A DNA stretch of 64,000 nt from Burkholderiaceae bacterium (GCA_024235875.1 JACKLP010000001.1:434001-498000); one strand, 5' to 3'. Positions 8,351 through 20,450 are shown, counted from the stretch's first letter. The notes: a model not told the origin generated them from the sequence alone. A program made the numbers and translations.

Positions 8351-8959
8351 ATGCCCCGGATCGAATGCTTCTTCGACTGCTCCAGCCCCTGGACCTATCT
8401 CGGCTTCGTGAACCTGCCGGCCGTGGCGGCCGAGTTCGATGCCGACATCCGCTGGCGGCCCTTCCTGGTGGGCGGGGTGTTCAACACCGTCAACCCCAGC
8501 GTCTATGCGTCGCGCGAGCAGCCGGTGCCGGCCAAGTCGGCCTACATGGTGAAGAGCCTGCGCGACTGGGCCCGCCTGGCCGGCGTGCGCATCGAATTCC
8601 CGCCCCCGGTGTTCCCGGTCAACAGCGTCACGGCCATGCGCGCCTGCATCGCGCTCGAGCCCGAGGGCCTGCTGGTGCCGTTCGCGCGGGCATGCTTCGA
8701 GGCCTATTTCGGACGCGGCGAGGACATCTCGCAGGATGCCGTGCTGCGCCCCCTGCTCCAGGCGCTGGGCGTCGATCCGGACGCGACCCTGGCCGCCGCC
8801 CGCGCGCCGGCATGCAAGGACGCGCTACGGGCCAATACCGAGGAATTGATTCGGCGCGGCGGCTTCGGCTCGCCAACCTTCTATGTGGACGGCGACGACA
8901 TGTACTTCGGCAACGATGCGCTGCCGCTGGTGCGGGCCGCGCTGGCACGCCGGAGCTGA
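8351..8959 (+). CDS. 2-hydroxychromene-2-carboxylate isomerase family protein (DsbA/kappa-GST fold)
   Basis: Protein of 202 residues in the thioredoxin-fold isomerase family that uses glutathione to isomerise 2-hydroxychromene-2-carboxylate in naphthalene-type pathways. The N-terminal motif FFDCSSPWTYLGF carries the serine that replaces the thioredoxin cysteine pair. WRPFLVGGVFNTVNP, an FPVNSVTAMRA stretch and the C-terminal GGFGSPTFYVDGDDMYFGNDAL complete the pattern. No naphthalene genes are nearby, so the real substrate may be another aromatic or a glutathione adduct. The neighbour on the opposite strand is an acyl-CoA dehydrogenase. Confidence 0.85.
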   Translation: MPRIECFFDCSSPWTYLGFVNLPAVAAEFDADIRWRPFLVGGVFNTVNPSVYASREQPVPAKSAYMVKSLRDWARLAGVRIEFPPPVFPVNSVTAMRACIALEPEGLLVPFARACFEAYFGRGEDISQDAVLRPLLQALGVDPDATLAAARAPACKDALRANTEELIRRGGFGSPTFYVDGDDMYFGNDALPLVRAALARRS

Positions 8960-9034
8960 ACGCGGCCTTCGCGCGCGCCGGGCCGGAACCGCGCCGCGTG
9001 GCCCGCCCCCCGGGCCCCACGCTGCGCCCTGCGT

Positions 9035-10309
9035 TCAGGCCGGCTTGCCCAGGAAGCCGAACAAGTGGCCGGCGATCTTGCGCATCTGGATCTCCTCGGC
9101 GCCCTCGGTGATCCGGTAGCGCCGGTGGTGGCGGTAGATGTGCTCGAAGGGCTTGTGGCGCGAATACCCGATGCCGCCGTGCACCTGCATCGCGCGGTCG
9201 GCCGCCTCGCAGCATAGGCGGTTGGCCCAGTAGTTGCACATCGAGACCCGGTCCGAGAGCCGATGCTCGACCTCGGGCTTGGGCATGCGATCCATCTCCC
9301 AGGCGGTCTTGCGAATGAGCAGGCGCAGCATCTCGGCCTGGGTGGCGAGTTCCACCAACGGGAACTGGATCGCCTGGTTCTGCGCCAGCGCCTTGCCGAA
9401 GGGCTTTCGTGCCCGCGCATAGGCCACGCTCTCGGCAATGCAATAGCTCGCCGCCCCCAGGCTGGAAGCCGCCTGGCGGATGCGGTTCTCGTGCACGAAG
9501 TGCTGCGCCACCGACAGCCCGGTCTCGAGGGGCCCGAGTACCGCGTCCTGGGGAACCCACACGTTCGTGAAGCTCACGCGCGGGTGGTCGGTGGGCATGT
9601 TGAAGGTCCAGAGGTATTCCTCGATCTTCACGCCGGGACTGTCGGCCGGCACCAGGAACGCGCCGATCCCGCGCGCGCCGCCGGCCTTGCCCGAATGGCG
9701 CGCGAACACCATGCAGTGAGAGGCGTGATGCATGCCGGTGGTCCACATCTTCTCGCCGTCGATGCGCCAGCCGTCGCGCCCGTCGCGGCGCTCGCGCACC
9801 GCGGTGGTCTCCATGTGGGTGGCATCCGACCCGTGCTGCGGCTCGGTCAGGCCGAAGGTCACGCGCAGCGTCTCGTCGAGCAGGCCGGGAATGAAGGCGG
9901 CCTGCTGCGCCGGCGTGCCGAAGTCGCGGAGCATCAGCACGATCGGGCTGTTTGCCACGATCGAATGCTCGGTCTGCAGGTCGGCATGCAGGCCCAGCCC
10001 CTTGGCGGCCAGGTGCTCGCGAATCACGGCCATCCACAGGTTGGAGCCGTCGCGCCCGCCATAGGCGGCCGGCAGCGCGAAGCGCAGGTGCCCGGCGGCA
10101 TCGGCCAGCCGGCGCGACTCGCGCAGCAAGGCCTCCCACTCCGGGCGCGGCAGGCCGTCGCGCTCGAAGTCGGTGCGCGCCCATTCGCGCCGATGGTCGA
10201 AGAAGCGCATGTTGTCGTCGCGCGTCTGCAGCGGCACGATCTCGGCCTCGATGAAGCGGTCGAGCTCGGCCAGGTAGGCGGCGAGGTCCGGCGGAAGATC
10301 GAAATCCAT
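9035..10309 (-). CDS. Acyl-CoA dehydrogenase
   Basis: FAD enzyme of 424 residues that would introduce a 2,3-double bond into an acyl-CoA. Domain order is the usual helical N-terminus, middle beta-domain (RVTFGLTEPQHGSDATHMETTA, then GWRIDGEKMWTTGMHHASHCMVFAR) and C-terminal four-helix domain (MQVHGGIGYSRHKPFEHIYRHHRRYRI, then TEGAEEIQMRKIAGHLFG). The TEG segment near the end fits the position of the catalytic base region. I chose the ATG at 10309 because upstream sequence in the same frame does not belong to the family and a phosphotransferase gene ends 12 bp before it. This pairing suggests an ACAD10/11-like route for unusual hydroxy-acyl-CoA substrates. Confidence 0.88.
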   Translation of the reverse strand: MDFDLPPDLAAYLAELDRFIEAEIVPLQTRDDNMRFFDHRREWARTDFERDGLPRPEWEALLRESRRLADAAGHLRFALPAAYGGRDGSNLWMAVIREHLAAKGLGLHADLQTEHSIVANSPIVLMLRDFGTPAQQAAFIPGLLDETLRVTFGLTEPQHGSDATHMETTAVRERRDGRDGWRIDGEKMWTTGMHHASHCMVFARHSGKAGGARGIGAFLVPADSPGVKIEEYLWTFNMPTDHPRVSFTNVWVPQDAVLGPLETGLSVAQHFVHENRIRQAASSLGAASYCIAESVAYARARKPFGKALAQNQAIQFPLVELATQAEMLRLLIRKTAWEMDRMPKPEVEHRLSDRVSMCNYWANRLCCEAADRAMQVHGGIGYSRHKPFEHIYRHHRRYRITEGAEEIQMRKIAGHLFGFLGKPA

Positions 10310-10320
10310 CAGTGGCTCTC

Positions 10321-11832
10321 TCAGGTGGGCGACTCGGCGCCCAGTTGTTGCAGCACATGGCGGAAACCGCCATAGCCGGGTTGGTCGATGGCGAGCGTGT
10401 TCAGCGCGCCGATCCAGAGATGCGAGACCAGGGCCTCGTCGTCGAGCGCGACCTCGCCCGCCGCGACGCGCCGGCACAGCGCCTCGCGCATCTCCGACAT
10501 CGAGCCCTCGGTGTCCAGCAGGCGGCGCAGCCCCTCGCGCTCGGCTTGCTCGGCGGCGCGCCCGAGACGGCATTCGCGGCGGATGATCTCGAGCGCATTG
10601 CGGGCCACGCGCGCCTCGAATCCGGCGCGCCCGCTCAGGCCCGGGACCGCATCCTCGGCGACGAAGGCCGTGACCGCGTGCAGGAGCCGGTCGACCCCAA
10701 AACGATCGGGCGCCTCGGCCGCGTGGGTCCCGGCCGCCTGGTGCGCTGCGTCCGGCCCACCCGGCCGAACCCCCGTGCCGACGACGCTGGCAGCCAAGTC
10801 GGCCCGGGTCGGCGCTCGCGCGAGCAGCCGCATCAAGTCGATCTCGGCCTCGCTCGCGCGCCGGCCGATCACCACGCGCTCGAGCGAGGGCCGGCCCGTC
10901 GGGTGATCGTCGGCGCCATCGCGACTGCACAAGTCCTCGCACATCGTGCCCCAGCGCAAGGAGCCGAACACCTCCCAGAAATGCACGACCGCGGGGTCGA
11001 CGGGCTCGCCGCCGGCGGCCTCGTAGGCCCGGAACAGCGCATCGCGCTGGCCAAAGCCGCCCACCGGTCGATCGACCGCGCCATAGCGCCAGGCCGTCAC
11101 GCACAGCCACCCCAGGTCGATCATCGGGTCGGCGATACAGGCCAGCTCCCAGTCGAGCACCGCGGCCACGCCGTCGTCGTCGACCATCAGGTTGCCGGTG
11201 CGGAAGTCGCCATGGACCAGTCGCATCGGCCGCCCGAGCGGCAGGTGCTCGCGCAGCCACCGGAACGCGAGCGCGTAGATCGGTCGTGGCCGGCCGGTGG
11301 CGACATGAGTGGCCTCGATGCGGTCGAGCATGGTCTGCGCGCTCAGGCGCGGCAGCGAGCCGGGCAGCCCGTCGAGCGGCGCCGCATGGATCCGAGCCAG
11401 CAAGGCGCCGCATTGCGCCGCCATCCGGGCCCGGGCGCGCTCGAAGCGGGCATCGTGCACGATGCGCTTGCCCAGGGTCTCGCCCTCGACCCGCGCCATC
11501 AGGTAGGCCTGGCCCAGGCCGTCGTCGGCATCGAGCACGGCCTCGATGACCGGGACCGGCACGCCTTGCGCGGCCGCGGTGCGGATCACGGCGGCCTCGT
11601 CGAGCAGCGGGATCGACATCCCGCTCTGGCTGACGACCCCGGGCTGGGATTGCCGCAGGATCAGGGCGCGCGCGAGATCCCCGCATCGGGCATCGAGCGA
11701 CCAGGTGAACTTGCTCGCGCCGCCCGAGAGGCGCCGCAGCCCCTCGATCGCATTGCAATCGGGCCAGACCCGCTGCAGCACCGCAAGCAGCTTGCGCTGC
11801 ATCGCGTCGGTGGTCTCGGAAGCGGCGCCCAT
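10321..11832 (-). CDS. Phosphotransferase (APH fold) fused to a DUF6285 domain
   Basis: Protein of 503 residues. Residues about 25-330 are an aminoglycoside-phosphotransferase/ACAD10-type kinase fold: GGASKFTWSLDA nucleotide region, catalytic loop VHGDFRTGNLM and metal-binding DWELACIADP. Residues about 395-495 look like DUF6285 (FVAEDAVPGLSGRAGFEARVA, NALEIIRREC, then LWIGALNTLAIDQPGYGGF), which I know mainly as a separate small protein encoded beside such kinases. Here the two are continuous with no stop. It lies 12 bp upstream of the acyl-CoA dehydrogenase, consistent with phosphorylation of a hydroxy-acyl-CoA before elimination. The chemistry is inferred from ACAD10/11. Confidence 0.82.
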   Translation of the reverse strand: MGAASETTDAMQRKLLAVLQRVWPDCNAIEGLRRLSGGASKFTWSLDARCGDLARALILRQSQPGVVSQSGMSIPLLDEAAVIRTAAAQGVPVPVIEAVLDADDGLGQAYLMARVEGETLGKRIVHDARFERARARMAAQCGALLARIHAAPLDGLPGSLPRLSAQTMLDRIEATHVATGRPRPIYALAFRWLREHLPLGRPMRLVHGDFRTGNLMVDDDGVAAVLDWELACIADPMIDLGWLCVTAWRYGAVDRPVGGFGQRDALFRAYEAAGGEPVDPAVVHFWEVFGSLRWGTMCEDLCSRDGADDHPTGRPSLERVVIGRRASEAEIDLMRLLARAPTRADLAASVVGTGVRPGGPDAAHQAAGTHAAEAPDRFGVDRLLHAVTAFVAEDAVPGLSGRAGFEARVARNALEIIRRECRLGRAAEQAEREGLRRLLDTEGSMSEMREALCRRVAAGEVALDDEALVSHLWIGALNTLAIDQPGYGGFRHVLQQLGAESPT

Positions 11833-11926
11833 TCGGTCTCCGGTCCTTGCGTGGTCGTGGCCACGCCCTCTGGCTTGTGCGACCGACTATACGACAGCGC
11901 GCGCACGCGCCGTTCCGATCGACGGC

Positions 11927-12832
11927 TCAGTCCGGCCCGATCGGCGCCAGCCGCCCGGCGCCGCTCGCGACCAGCGCGCTGACGGCCGGATGCGGGATGC
12001 GGCGCTCGCCCGCGATCGCGAAGATCTGCTCGCGCACATCGGTGAGCTCGCCCACGCGCTCGACGCCGAACTGGTGGCAGATCTCGCGCTCGAGCAGCGA
12101 GATCGCCGGGAACAGACCGCTGCCGGTGCGCCCGAAGGTGGCCAGCAGCGCGCTGTCCTCGAACTCGCCCACGATGCGCGGGCGCACGCCCCGGGCCTCG
12201 AACCAGGCATCGAGCCGGGCCCTGAGCGCACTGTGCCGGCTGGGCAGCAGCAGCGGCGCGTGGTCCAGCCCCGCCGGGAAGTCGGCGCGGAATCGGGCGG
12301 CCAGCGCCGGCGCGCCATAGAGCGAGAGCGCGTATTCGCCGATCGGGTGGCTGCGCAAGCGCGCGCCGCCCACCGCCGAATGCGGTCGGTCGGCCAGCAC
12401 CACGTCGAGCTTGTGCAGCATCAGCTCGGCCACCAGCTCCTCGAACTCGCCCTCGTGGCAGATCAGCCGCACGCCGTCCTCGTCGTGCAGCAGCGGCGCG
12501 AGCAACTCGTGCGCGACCAGCTTGGGCAAGGCGTCCGAGATGCCCACGGAGAGCCGCAAGCCGCCCGCCATGCGCTCGTCGGCCATCGCCTCGACCAGTT
12601 CCTCGCCAGTGAGAAAGATCTGGTCGGCATAGCCCAGCGCCACCCGCCCGGCCTCGGTCAGCGCCAGGCCGCGCCCCTGCGCACCGAACAGTGCCCGCCC
12701 GAAGCTCTGCTCGAGCGCCTTGATCTGGGCCGAGATGGTCTGGGCGGCCACGCCCAGGCGCTCGGCGGCGCGCACGATGCTTCCTTCCTTGGCAACGACC
12801 CAGAAATAGTGCAAATGTCGGTAGTTCAACAT
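11927..12832 (-). CDS. nhaR: LysR-family transcriptional regulator, NhaR type
   Basis: DNA-binding regulator of 301 residues. The N-terminus MLNYRHLHYFWVVAKEGS, then AAERLGVAAQTISAQIKALE, is the winged HTH and closely resembles NhaR, the sodium-responsive LysR protein. The effector domain begins around LRLSVGISDALPKLVA. The ATG at 12832 aligns with NhaR; a GTG at 12847 would add five residues. It is not next to an antiporter gene here. Its divergent neighbour is a BI-1 family membrane protein, separated by an AT-rich region with dyad symmetry, so it may control that gene or itself. Confidence 0.85.
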   Translation of the reverse strand: MLNYRHLHYFWVVAKEGSIVRAAERLGVAAQTISAQIKALEQSFGRALFGAQGRGLALTEAGRVALGYADQIFLTGEELVEAMADERMAGGLRLSVGISDALPKLVAHELLAPLLHDEDGVRLICHEGEFEELVAELMLHKLDVVLADRPHSAVGGARLRSHPIGEYALSLYGAPALAARFRADFPAGLDHAPLLLPSRHSALRARLDAWFEARGVRPRIVGEFEDSALLATFGRTGSGLFPAISLLEREICHQFGVERVGELTDVREQIFAIAGERRIPHPAVSALVASGAGRLAPIGPD

Positions 12833-12849
12833 GGCCGACCTACTCACGA

Positions 12850-12911
12850 TAAGGTTTTTCCGAATATACGTGCAGATCTTGATATATTTTTTCGGACATT
12901 AGAAGACCTTA
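12850..12911. promoter_or_regulatory. AT-rich dyad region between nhaR and the BI-1 gene
   Basis: A strongly AT-rich island in GC-rich DNA. TCCGAATATA (12859-12868) faces TATATTTTTTCGGA (12883-12896), and an outer pair TAAGGT (12850-12855) faces ACCTTA (12906-12911). The arms are not perfectly concentric. It lies between divergent genes and probably contains both promoters plus a LysR binding site. Confidence 0.5.
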
Positions 12912-13011
12912 CCCTTGAGCTGTCCGCCGAACCGCACCGCGGCCGGGGGCAGGTCGCTCGATATGCGGGCGCCTCATGAGCCTTTCATTCCATGAACGAG
13001 GTGACACAGAC

Positions 13012-13707
13012 ATGAGCAACCAATACGAACAATCCGATTCGCGCACCGTCGCGCTGGATCGAAGCGGGGTCGACACCCGGGTGTCGCCGCTCTCGACCAA
13101 CCGGGTCCTGCGCAACACCTACATGCTGCTGGCCATGACACTGGCCACCAGCGCGGGCGTGGCCGCCCTGAGCGCCGCCATGAAGTGGCCGCATCCGGGC
13201 ATCGTGATCACGCTGGTCGGCTACTTCGGCCTGCTGTTCCTGGTCAACAAGTTCCGCGACTCGAGCGCCGGCGTCGGCCTGGTCTTCGTGTTCACGGGCT
13301 TCCTCGGCTACACGCTGGGCCCGATCATCTCGCACTACCTGGGCACCGCGAACGGCACCCAGCACGTGGCGATGGCGCTCGGCGGCACCGCGGCGGTGTT
13401 CGTGGGCCTGTCGGCCTACGCGATGACGACCAAGCGCGACTTCAGCTACCTGGGCAGCTTCATCTTCGTCGGCGTGCTGGTGGCCTTCCTGGCCGGCCTG
13501 GCCGCGATCTTCTTCCAGATGCCCGCGCTGTCCATGGCGGTCTCCGCGATGTTCGTGCTGCTGATGTCGGCGCTGATCGTGTTCCAGACCCAGCAGATCA
13601 TCAACGGCGGCGAGACCAACTACGTGATGGCCACGGTCACGCTGTACGTGACGATCTTCAACCTGTTCACGAGCCTGCTCCACCTGCTGGGCATCGGCGA
13701 CGACTGA
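13012..13707 (+). CDS. Bax inhibitor-1/YccA family integral membrane protein
   Basis: Membrane protein of 231 residues with seven hydrophobic segments from about residue 40 to the C-terminus (first around NTYMLLAMTLATSAGVAALSA, last around MATVTLYVTIFNLFTSLL). The family pattern includes the FQTQQIINGGETNYVMATV segment before the last helix, as in YccA/YbhL. These proteins modulate membrane proteolysis (FtsH in E. coli) or calcium leak; the role here is unknown. The ATG at 13012 has GAGGTG upstream; an earlier in-frame start at 12976 lacks support. A strong terminator follows. Confidence 0.9.
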   Translation: MSNQYEQSDSRTVALDRSGVDTRVSPLSTNRVLRNTYMLLAMTLATSAGVAALSAAMKWPHPGIVITLVGYFGLLFLVNKFRDSSAGVGLVFVFTGFLGYTLGPIISHYLGTANGTQHVAMALGGTAAVFVGLSAYAMTTKRDFSYLGSFIFVGVLVAFLAGLAAIFFQMPALSMAVSAMFVLLMSALIVFQTQQIINGGETNYVMATVTLYVTIFNLFTSLLHLLGIGDD

Positions 13708-13743
13708 ACCCGCTGCGGCGGGCGCAACGCCCGCCGCCCTCAC

Positions 13744-13780
13744 CCGCCACAGGCGCCAGTCGCCTGTGGCGGCTTTTTTT
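13744..13780 (+). terminator. Rho-independent terminator after the BI-1 gene
   Basis: A perfect 12-bp stem (CCGCCACAGGCG, 13744-13755, pairing with 13761-13772) with a 5-base loop is followed by C and seven T residues (13773-13780). It lies 36 bp after the BI-1 stop codon on the plus strand. Confidence 0.92.
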
Positions 13781-13860
13781 GTCCCGGATTCGGCGCCCGG
13801 CGTCGTGGCGGGGCCGGCACGGCGGCAACGGGCGCGAGCCCGCGCGCTTAAACTCGGCGC

Positions 13861-15081
13861 ATGTCGCGCGCGCTGCTGATCGCCCTTGTACTGTCCGTCG
13901 GACCGGCGGTGTCGAACTCGTTCGCGCGCTTCGCCTATGCGCTGGTGCTGCCGGCCATGCGCGAGCAACTCGCGATGGACTATGCGGCCGCCGGCTGGTT
14001 GAACACGGCCAACGCGATCGGCTACCTGGTCGGTGCGATCGGCACCCGGCTGCTGGTCGCGCGCACCGGCAACAAGCCGCTGTTCGCCTGGGGCATGTTC
14101 GTCACCGCGATCGCGGTGCTGGCGACCGGACTGAGCCACGACGTGACGACGCTGGCGCTGTGGCGGTTGCTGGCCGGCATGGGCGGCGCGGCCGTGTTCA
14201 TCTGCGGTGGTGCGCTGTCCGCGCACATCGCCACCGACCGGCCCGACCAGGCGATGACGATGATCGCCGTGTATTTCGCCGGTGGCGGGATCGGGCTGAT
14301 CCTGTGTGGCGTCACGATCCCGGTGCTGCTGGCCCAGGCCGGCCCGCAGGCCTGGCCGAGCGCCTGGATCGGCATGGGGCTGGTGGCCGTGGCCATGTCG
14401 GTGGCGAGCCTGTGGGCGCTGGCGCGGATCGACGAGCCCGCGCCGGCTGCGGCCACGGCAAGCGCCCCGACCGGCGCCGGCTCGCTGAGCGGCTTCGTGC
14501 CGGCCGGCGTGGCCTACCTGTTGTTCGGGCTGGGCTACATCGGCTACATGACCTTCATCATCGCCTGGCTGCGCCAGAACGGCGCCTCCACGACCGATGT
14601 CGTGCTGATGTGGTCGCTGCTGGGCGTGACCACGCTCGCCGCCCCGATCCTGTGGCGCGGGCCGCTCGCGCGCTGGCGCGGCGGCCGGCCGATGGCCGCC
14701 GTCATGAGCGTACTGGCGCTGGGCGCCGGGTTGCCGCTGCTGGCCGCCGACAGCATCACGATCCTGGTCTCGGGCGCGCTGTTCGGCGCGGCCATGTTCT
14801 CGGTGCCGTCGGCGATCCAGAGCCTGGTCAAGAAGGGCCTGCCGGCGCGCGATTGGGGCTCGGCGATGGCGGTGTTCACGATCGTGTTCGCGGCCGGACA
14901 GATCGTGGGGCCGGTGGCGGCCGGGCGGCTCGCGGACCTGTTGGGCACGCTGGCGCCGGGCCTGGGTGCGTCGGTCGGCGCGCTGGTGCTGGGCGCACTG
15001 CTCGCGCTCGCGCAGCGCGACATCCGCGCCAATGCGGCCGGCGCGATGCCTGCTCGCACGCAGCCAGGCGGCCGGACATGA
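13861..15081 (+). CDS. YbfB/YjiJ family MFS transporter
   Basis: Inner-membrane protein of 406 residues with about twelve hydrophobic helices and no soluble domain. The opening GPAVSNSFARFAYALVLPAM, then the AAGWLNTANAIGYLVGAI segment, is characteristic of the YbfB/YjiJ branch. Substrate unknown, probably export of a small organic molecule. The first in-frame ATG at 13861 starts directly in the first helix region. A DMT-type transporter and an acyl-CoA synthetase follow on the same strand. Confidence 0.87.
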   Translation: MSRALLIALVLSVGPAVSNSFARFAYALVLPAMREQLAMDYAAAGWLNTANAIGYLVGAIGTRLLVARTGNKPLFAWGMFVTAIAVLATGLSHDVTTLALWRLLAGMGGAAVFICGGALSAHIATDRPDQAMTMIAVYFAGGGIGLILCGVTIPVLLAQAGPQAWPSAWIGMGLVAVAMSVASLWALARIDEPAPAAATASAPTGAGSLSGFVPAGVAYLLFGLGYIGYMTFIIAWLRQNGASTTDVVLMWSLLGVTTLAAPILWRGPLARWRGGRPMAAVMSVLALGAGLPLLAADSITILVSGALFGAAMFSVPSAIQSLVKKGLPARDWGSAMAVFTIVFAAGQIVGPVAAGRLADLLGTLAPGLGASVGALVLGALLALAQRDIRANAAGAMPARTQPGGRT

Positions 15082-15187
15082 ACCGACTCCACGAAGCCCG
15101 TCGCCCGGCACCCCTCGTGACCGCGCATGCCGAAGCAATCGAACCGGCAGCTTGCGTGCCCACTGCCCCCAGCCTGATCCGATACCC

Positions 15188-16123
15188 ATGACCACGCCCA
15201 CCGCTTCCCCTGCCCCCGCCCACGACACCAGCGGCCTGCTGGTCGGCTCGCTCGCCTTCATGTTCGCGGCGCTGGTCTGGGGCATGAACGTGCCGGTGTC
15301 GGCCGAGCTCTTTCGGACCTTCGATCCGTACTGGATCTCGGCCGTGCGCACGATGGTGTCGATCGCGGTGCTGGGCCTGATGCTGCTGGTGCCGGCGATG
15401 GGCGGCTGGAAGCGCTCGGGCATCACGCCGGTGCGCTTCCTGGTCGTCACCTTCAGCCTGGCGTCGTTCTTCGTGCTCTACAACCTGGGACTGAGCGCGA
15501 CCCACCCGATCACGGCCGCGGCGGTGATGGCCGGCGCCCCGGTCTATGCGGCGCTCACGGCCCGCGCCTTCGGCTCGCCGCTGGCGCGCGGCTTCTGGGG
15601 CGCGGCCGCGATGACGGCGATCGGCGCCACGATCGCGGTGACCGGGCGCAGCGGTGTTTCGACCAGCGGCTTCGGCTTCCAGGGCGGCGAGCCGGTGCTG
15701 CTGCTCTCGTTCGTGGGCTGGAACGTGTACTCCATCCTCGCGCAGCGCTGGTTCGCCAAGGACGTCTCGCAACTGCAGCGCACCTTCACGATGATGATCG
15801 GCGCGCTCGGCTGGGTGCTGCTGGCCTGGTTCGCGCTCTACAAGGGCGAGCACATCGGCCCGCCCAACCTGAGCCCCACCGCGCGCGAGATCGGCTATAT
15901 CCTGCTGACCGGCGGCCTCTCGACCGGGCTCGGGCCCTTCGTGTGGAACATCGGCGTGAGCCGGCTGGGCCTGCCGATCGGATCGCTGTGGCAGAACACG
16001 GTGCCGATCTTCGCGGTGCTGATCGCGATGCTGTTCGGGCACTTCCCCAACGGCGCGCAGGTGCTGGGCGGCGCGATCGTGATCGTCGGGGTCGGCTACA
16101 TGCAGTGGCGCCAGCGTCGGTAG
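15188..16123 (+). CDS. DMT superfamily (EamA-type) transporter
   Basis: Membrane protein of 311 residues with about ten hydrophobic helices arranged as two EamA repeats: one starting near FMFAALVWGMNVPVSAELF and one near VLLLSFVGWNVYSILAQRWF. The C-terminal repeat carries GLGPFVWNIGVSRLGLPIGSLW, a typical EamA helix pair. Substrate not predictable. It starts 106 bp after the MFS gene and ends 35 bp before the acyl-CoA synthetase gene. Confidence 0.87.
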   Translation: MTTPTASPAPAHDTSGLLVGSLAFMFAALVWGMNVPVSAELFRTFDPYWISAVRTMVSIAVLGLMLLVPAMGGWKRSGITPVRFLVVTFSLASFFVLYNLGLSATHPITAAAVMAGAPVYAALTARAFGSPLARGFWGAAAMTAIGATIAVTGRSGVSTSGFGFQGGEPVLLLSFVGWNVYSILAQRWFAKDVSQLQRTFTMMIGALGWVLLAWFALYKGEHIGPPNLSPTAREIGYILLTGGLSTGLGPFVWNIGVSRLGLPIGSLWQNTVPIFAVLIAMLFGHFPNGAQVLGGAIVIVGVGYMQWRQRR

Positions 16124-16158
16124 CGCCTGCGGCACGGCAAGAGACAAGGAGACAGGCC

Positions 16159-17700
<1,542 letters not shown>

Positions 17701-17832
17701 GCGCTGGCGCCGGAAACGGTGAGACTGCGGGCGCGGAGGTGGACGCAGGCACGGAGATGAACGAAGGCGCGGTCGCGGCCATTGCGGCGCCGTGCGGATC
17801 GATCACGACAGAAGACAAACGGAGGCCCGGCG

Positions 17833-18216
17833 ATGAGTGCCATCGGCATGAACCACTTCACGATCCTCACCAACGACCTGGACGCCACGATCGCGTTCTA
17901 TGGCCGCCACCTGGCGCTCGCGCCGGGCGCCCGGCCGGCGTTCAGCTTTCCCGGGGCCTGGCTCTATGCCCAGGGCGGCAGCGACGCGATCCTGCATGTG
18001 GTGGCCGGCCGCTCGCCGGAGCGGCTGGTGCCGGGCGTCATCGACCACATGGCCTTCACCGGGCGCGGGCTGCGCGCGGCGCTCGATCGGCTGGAGGCCG
18101 ACGGCGTCGCCTACGACCTGCGCCAGTTGCCGGGCGGCGGCACCTGGCAGCTCTTCTTCACCGACCCGAACGGTGCGCGGGTCGAACTGGACTTCGACGG
18201 CAGCGAGACGCGCTGA
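17833..18216 (+). CDS. VOC (glyoxalase/dioxygenase fold) family protein
   Basis: Protein of 127 residues with two beta-alpha-beta-beta-beta modules of the vicinal oxygen chelate fold: GMNHFTILTNDLDATIAFYGRHLAL at the start and VIDHMAFTGRGLRAALDRLEADGVAY later. It ends GGGTWQLFFTDPNGARVELDF. Candidate metal ligands are His8, His69 (IDHMAF) and Glu120 (RVELDF). Reaction unknown. GGAGGCCCGGCG precedes the ATG. It may act with the adjacent CoA ligase, but this is inferred from position only. Confidence 0.83.
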   Translation: MSAIGMNHFTILTNDLDATIAFYGRHLALAPGARPAFSFPGAWLYAQGGSDAILHVVAGRSPERLVPGVIDHMAFTGRGLRAALDRLEADGVAYDLRQLPGGGTWQLFFTDPNGARVELDFDGSETR

Positions 18217-18264
18217 GGCCGGCACGGATCAGCCGGGATCCCTGGCCACACGCGCCCGCCCGAC

Positions 18265-18936
18265 TCAGAAGCGGTAGCCGAGCGAGAAGGTCGCCACCGG
18301 GTAGGCGTTGAACTTGCCCAGGTCCGAATCGATTCGTGCCTTCTCGGCATCGACGTCGGCGCGGATCTGGTTGCAGGTGGCCGCGGGCACCGCGCTGCCG
18401 CAGGTGAAGTCGTAGGCGATGCGCGGGTCCACGAACATCACCCCGAGGTCGGCCGCGACATACAGGCCGCCCTGCCCGCCCGCATGCCGCCCCCAGCCCA
18501 CGCCCAGGTAGGGCGCGATGCGCCGGAAATCCAGCCGTCCCTCGGCATTCGCGATGTCCGAGGCCGCATAGGTATTGCCGTTGATCGTGTAGGTGCCGCC
18601 CGTGGGCTGGGCATGCAACGTGGCCTTGGTGCCGTTCCAGTAGGCGCCGCCGGTGAAACGGAAGCCGCCCCCGAACGGGTGGTAGTCCAGCAGCAGGCCC
18701 ACGGTGCGCAGCTTCAGGTTGCCGTCGTAGTCGACCGAGGTCTCGGTGTAGCGCCGGGACACGCTCAGGAAGTTGGCGCCCAGGCGCAGGTTGGCGTTCG
18801 CGCCCAGCGGCATCGCGCCCTGGATGCCCACGCCCAACGTGCCGACCGAGGCGGACACGCTGCCGGCGGCGGTGGCGGTGGCGGGAACGGCCAGCGCCGC
18901 GAAAGCGATCGTGGTGAGGATTCGGGCGACGCGCAT
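18265..18936 (-). CDS. Outer-membrane beta-barrel protein, OmpW-like
   Basis: Protein of 223 residues with an N-terminal signal peptide (MRVARILTTIAFAALAVPATATA) and then alternating beta-strand sequence rich in Gly, Tyr and Phe. It ends in the aromatic residue of ATFSLGYRF, the usual signature of outer-membrane barrels. Strand-like stretches include LKLRTVGLLLDYHPF, then GRLDFRRIAPYLGVGWG and GGLYVAADLGVMFVDPR. The ATG at 18936 has AAGGAGCC upstream. Function unknown. Confidence 0.75.
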   Translation of the reverse strand: MRVARILTTIAFAALAVPATATAAGSVSASVGTLGVGIQGAMPLGANANLRLGANFLSVSRRYTETSVDYDGNLKLRTVGLLLDYHPFGGGFRFTGGAYWNGTKATLHAQPTGGTYTINGNTYAASDIANAEGRLDFRRIAPYLGVGWGRHAGGQGGLYVAADLGVMFVDPRIAYDFTCGSAVPAATCNQIRADVDAEKARIDSDLGKFNAYPVATFSLGYRF

Positions 18937-19055
18937 CGCAGGCTCCTTGGGAATTCGGGTCATTGAATCCCCAGGAATACGGCCGCGAGATCGCGCACCG
19001 AAGCCCGCGCCGACCGACGGCGGACCGCGGGGGCTCCAGCGTGCCCGCAATCGGG

Positions 19056-20450
<1,395 letters not shown>

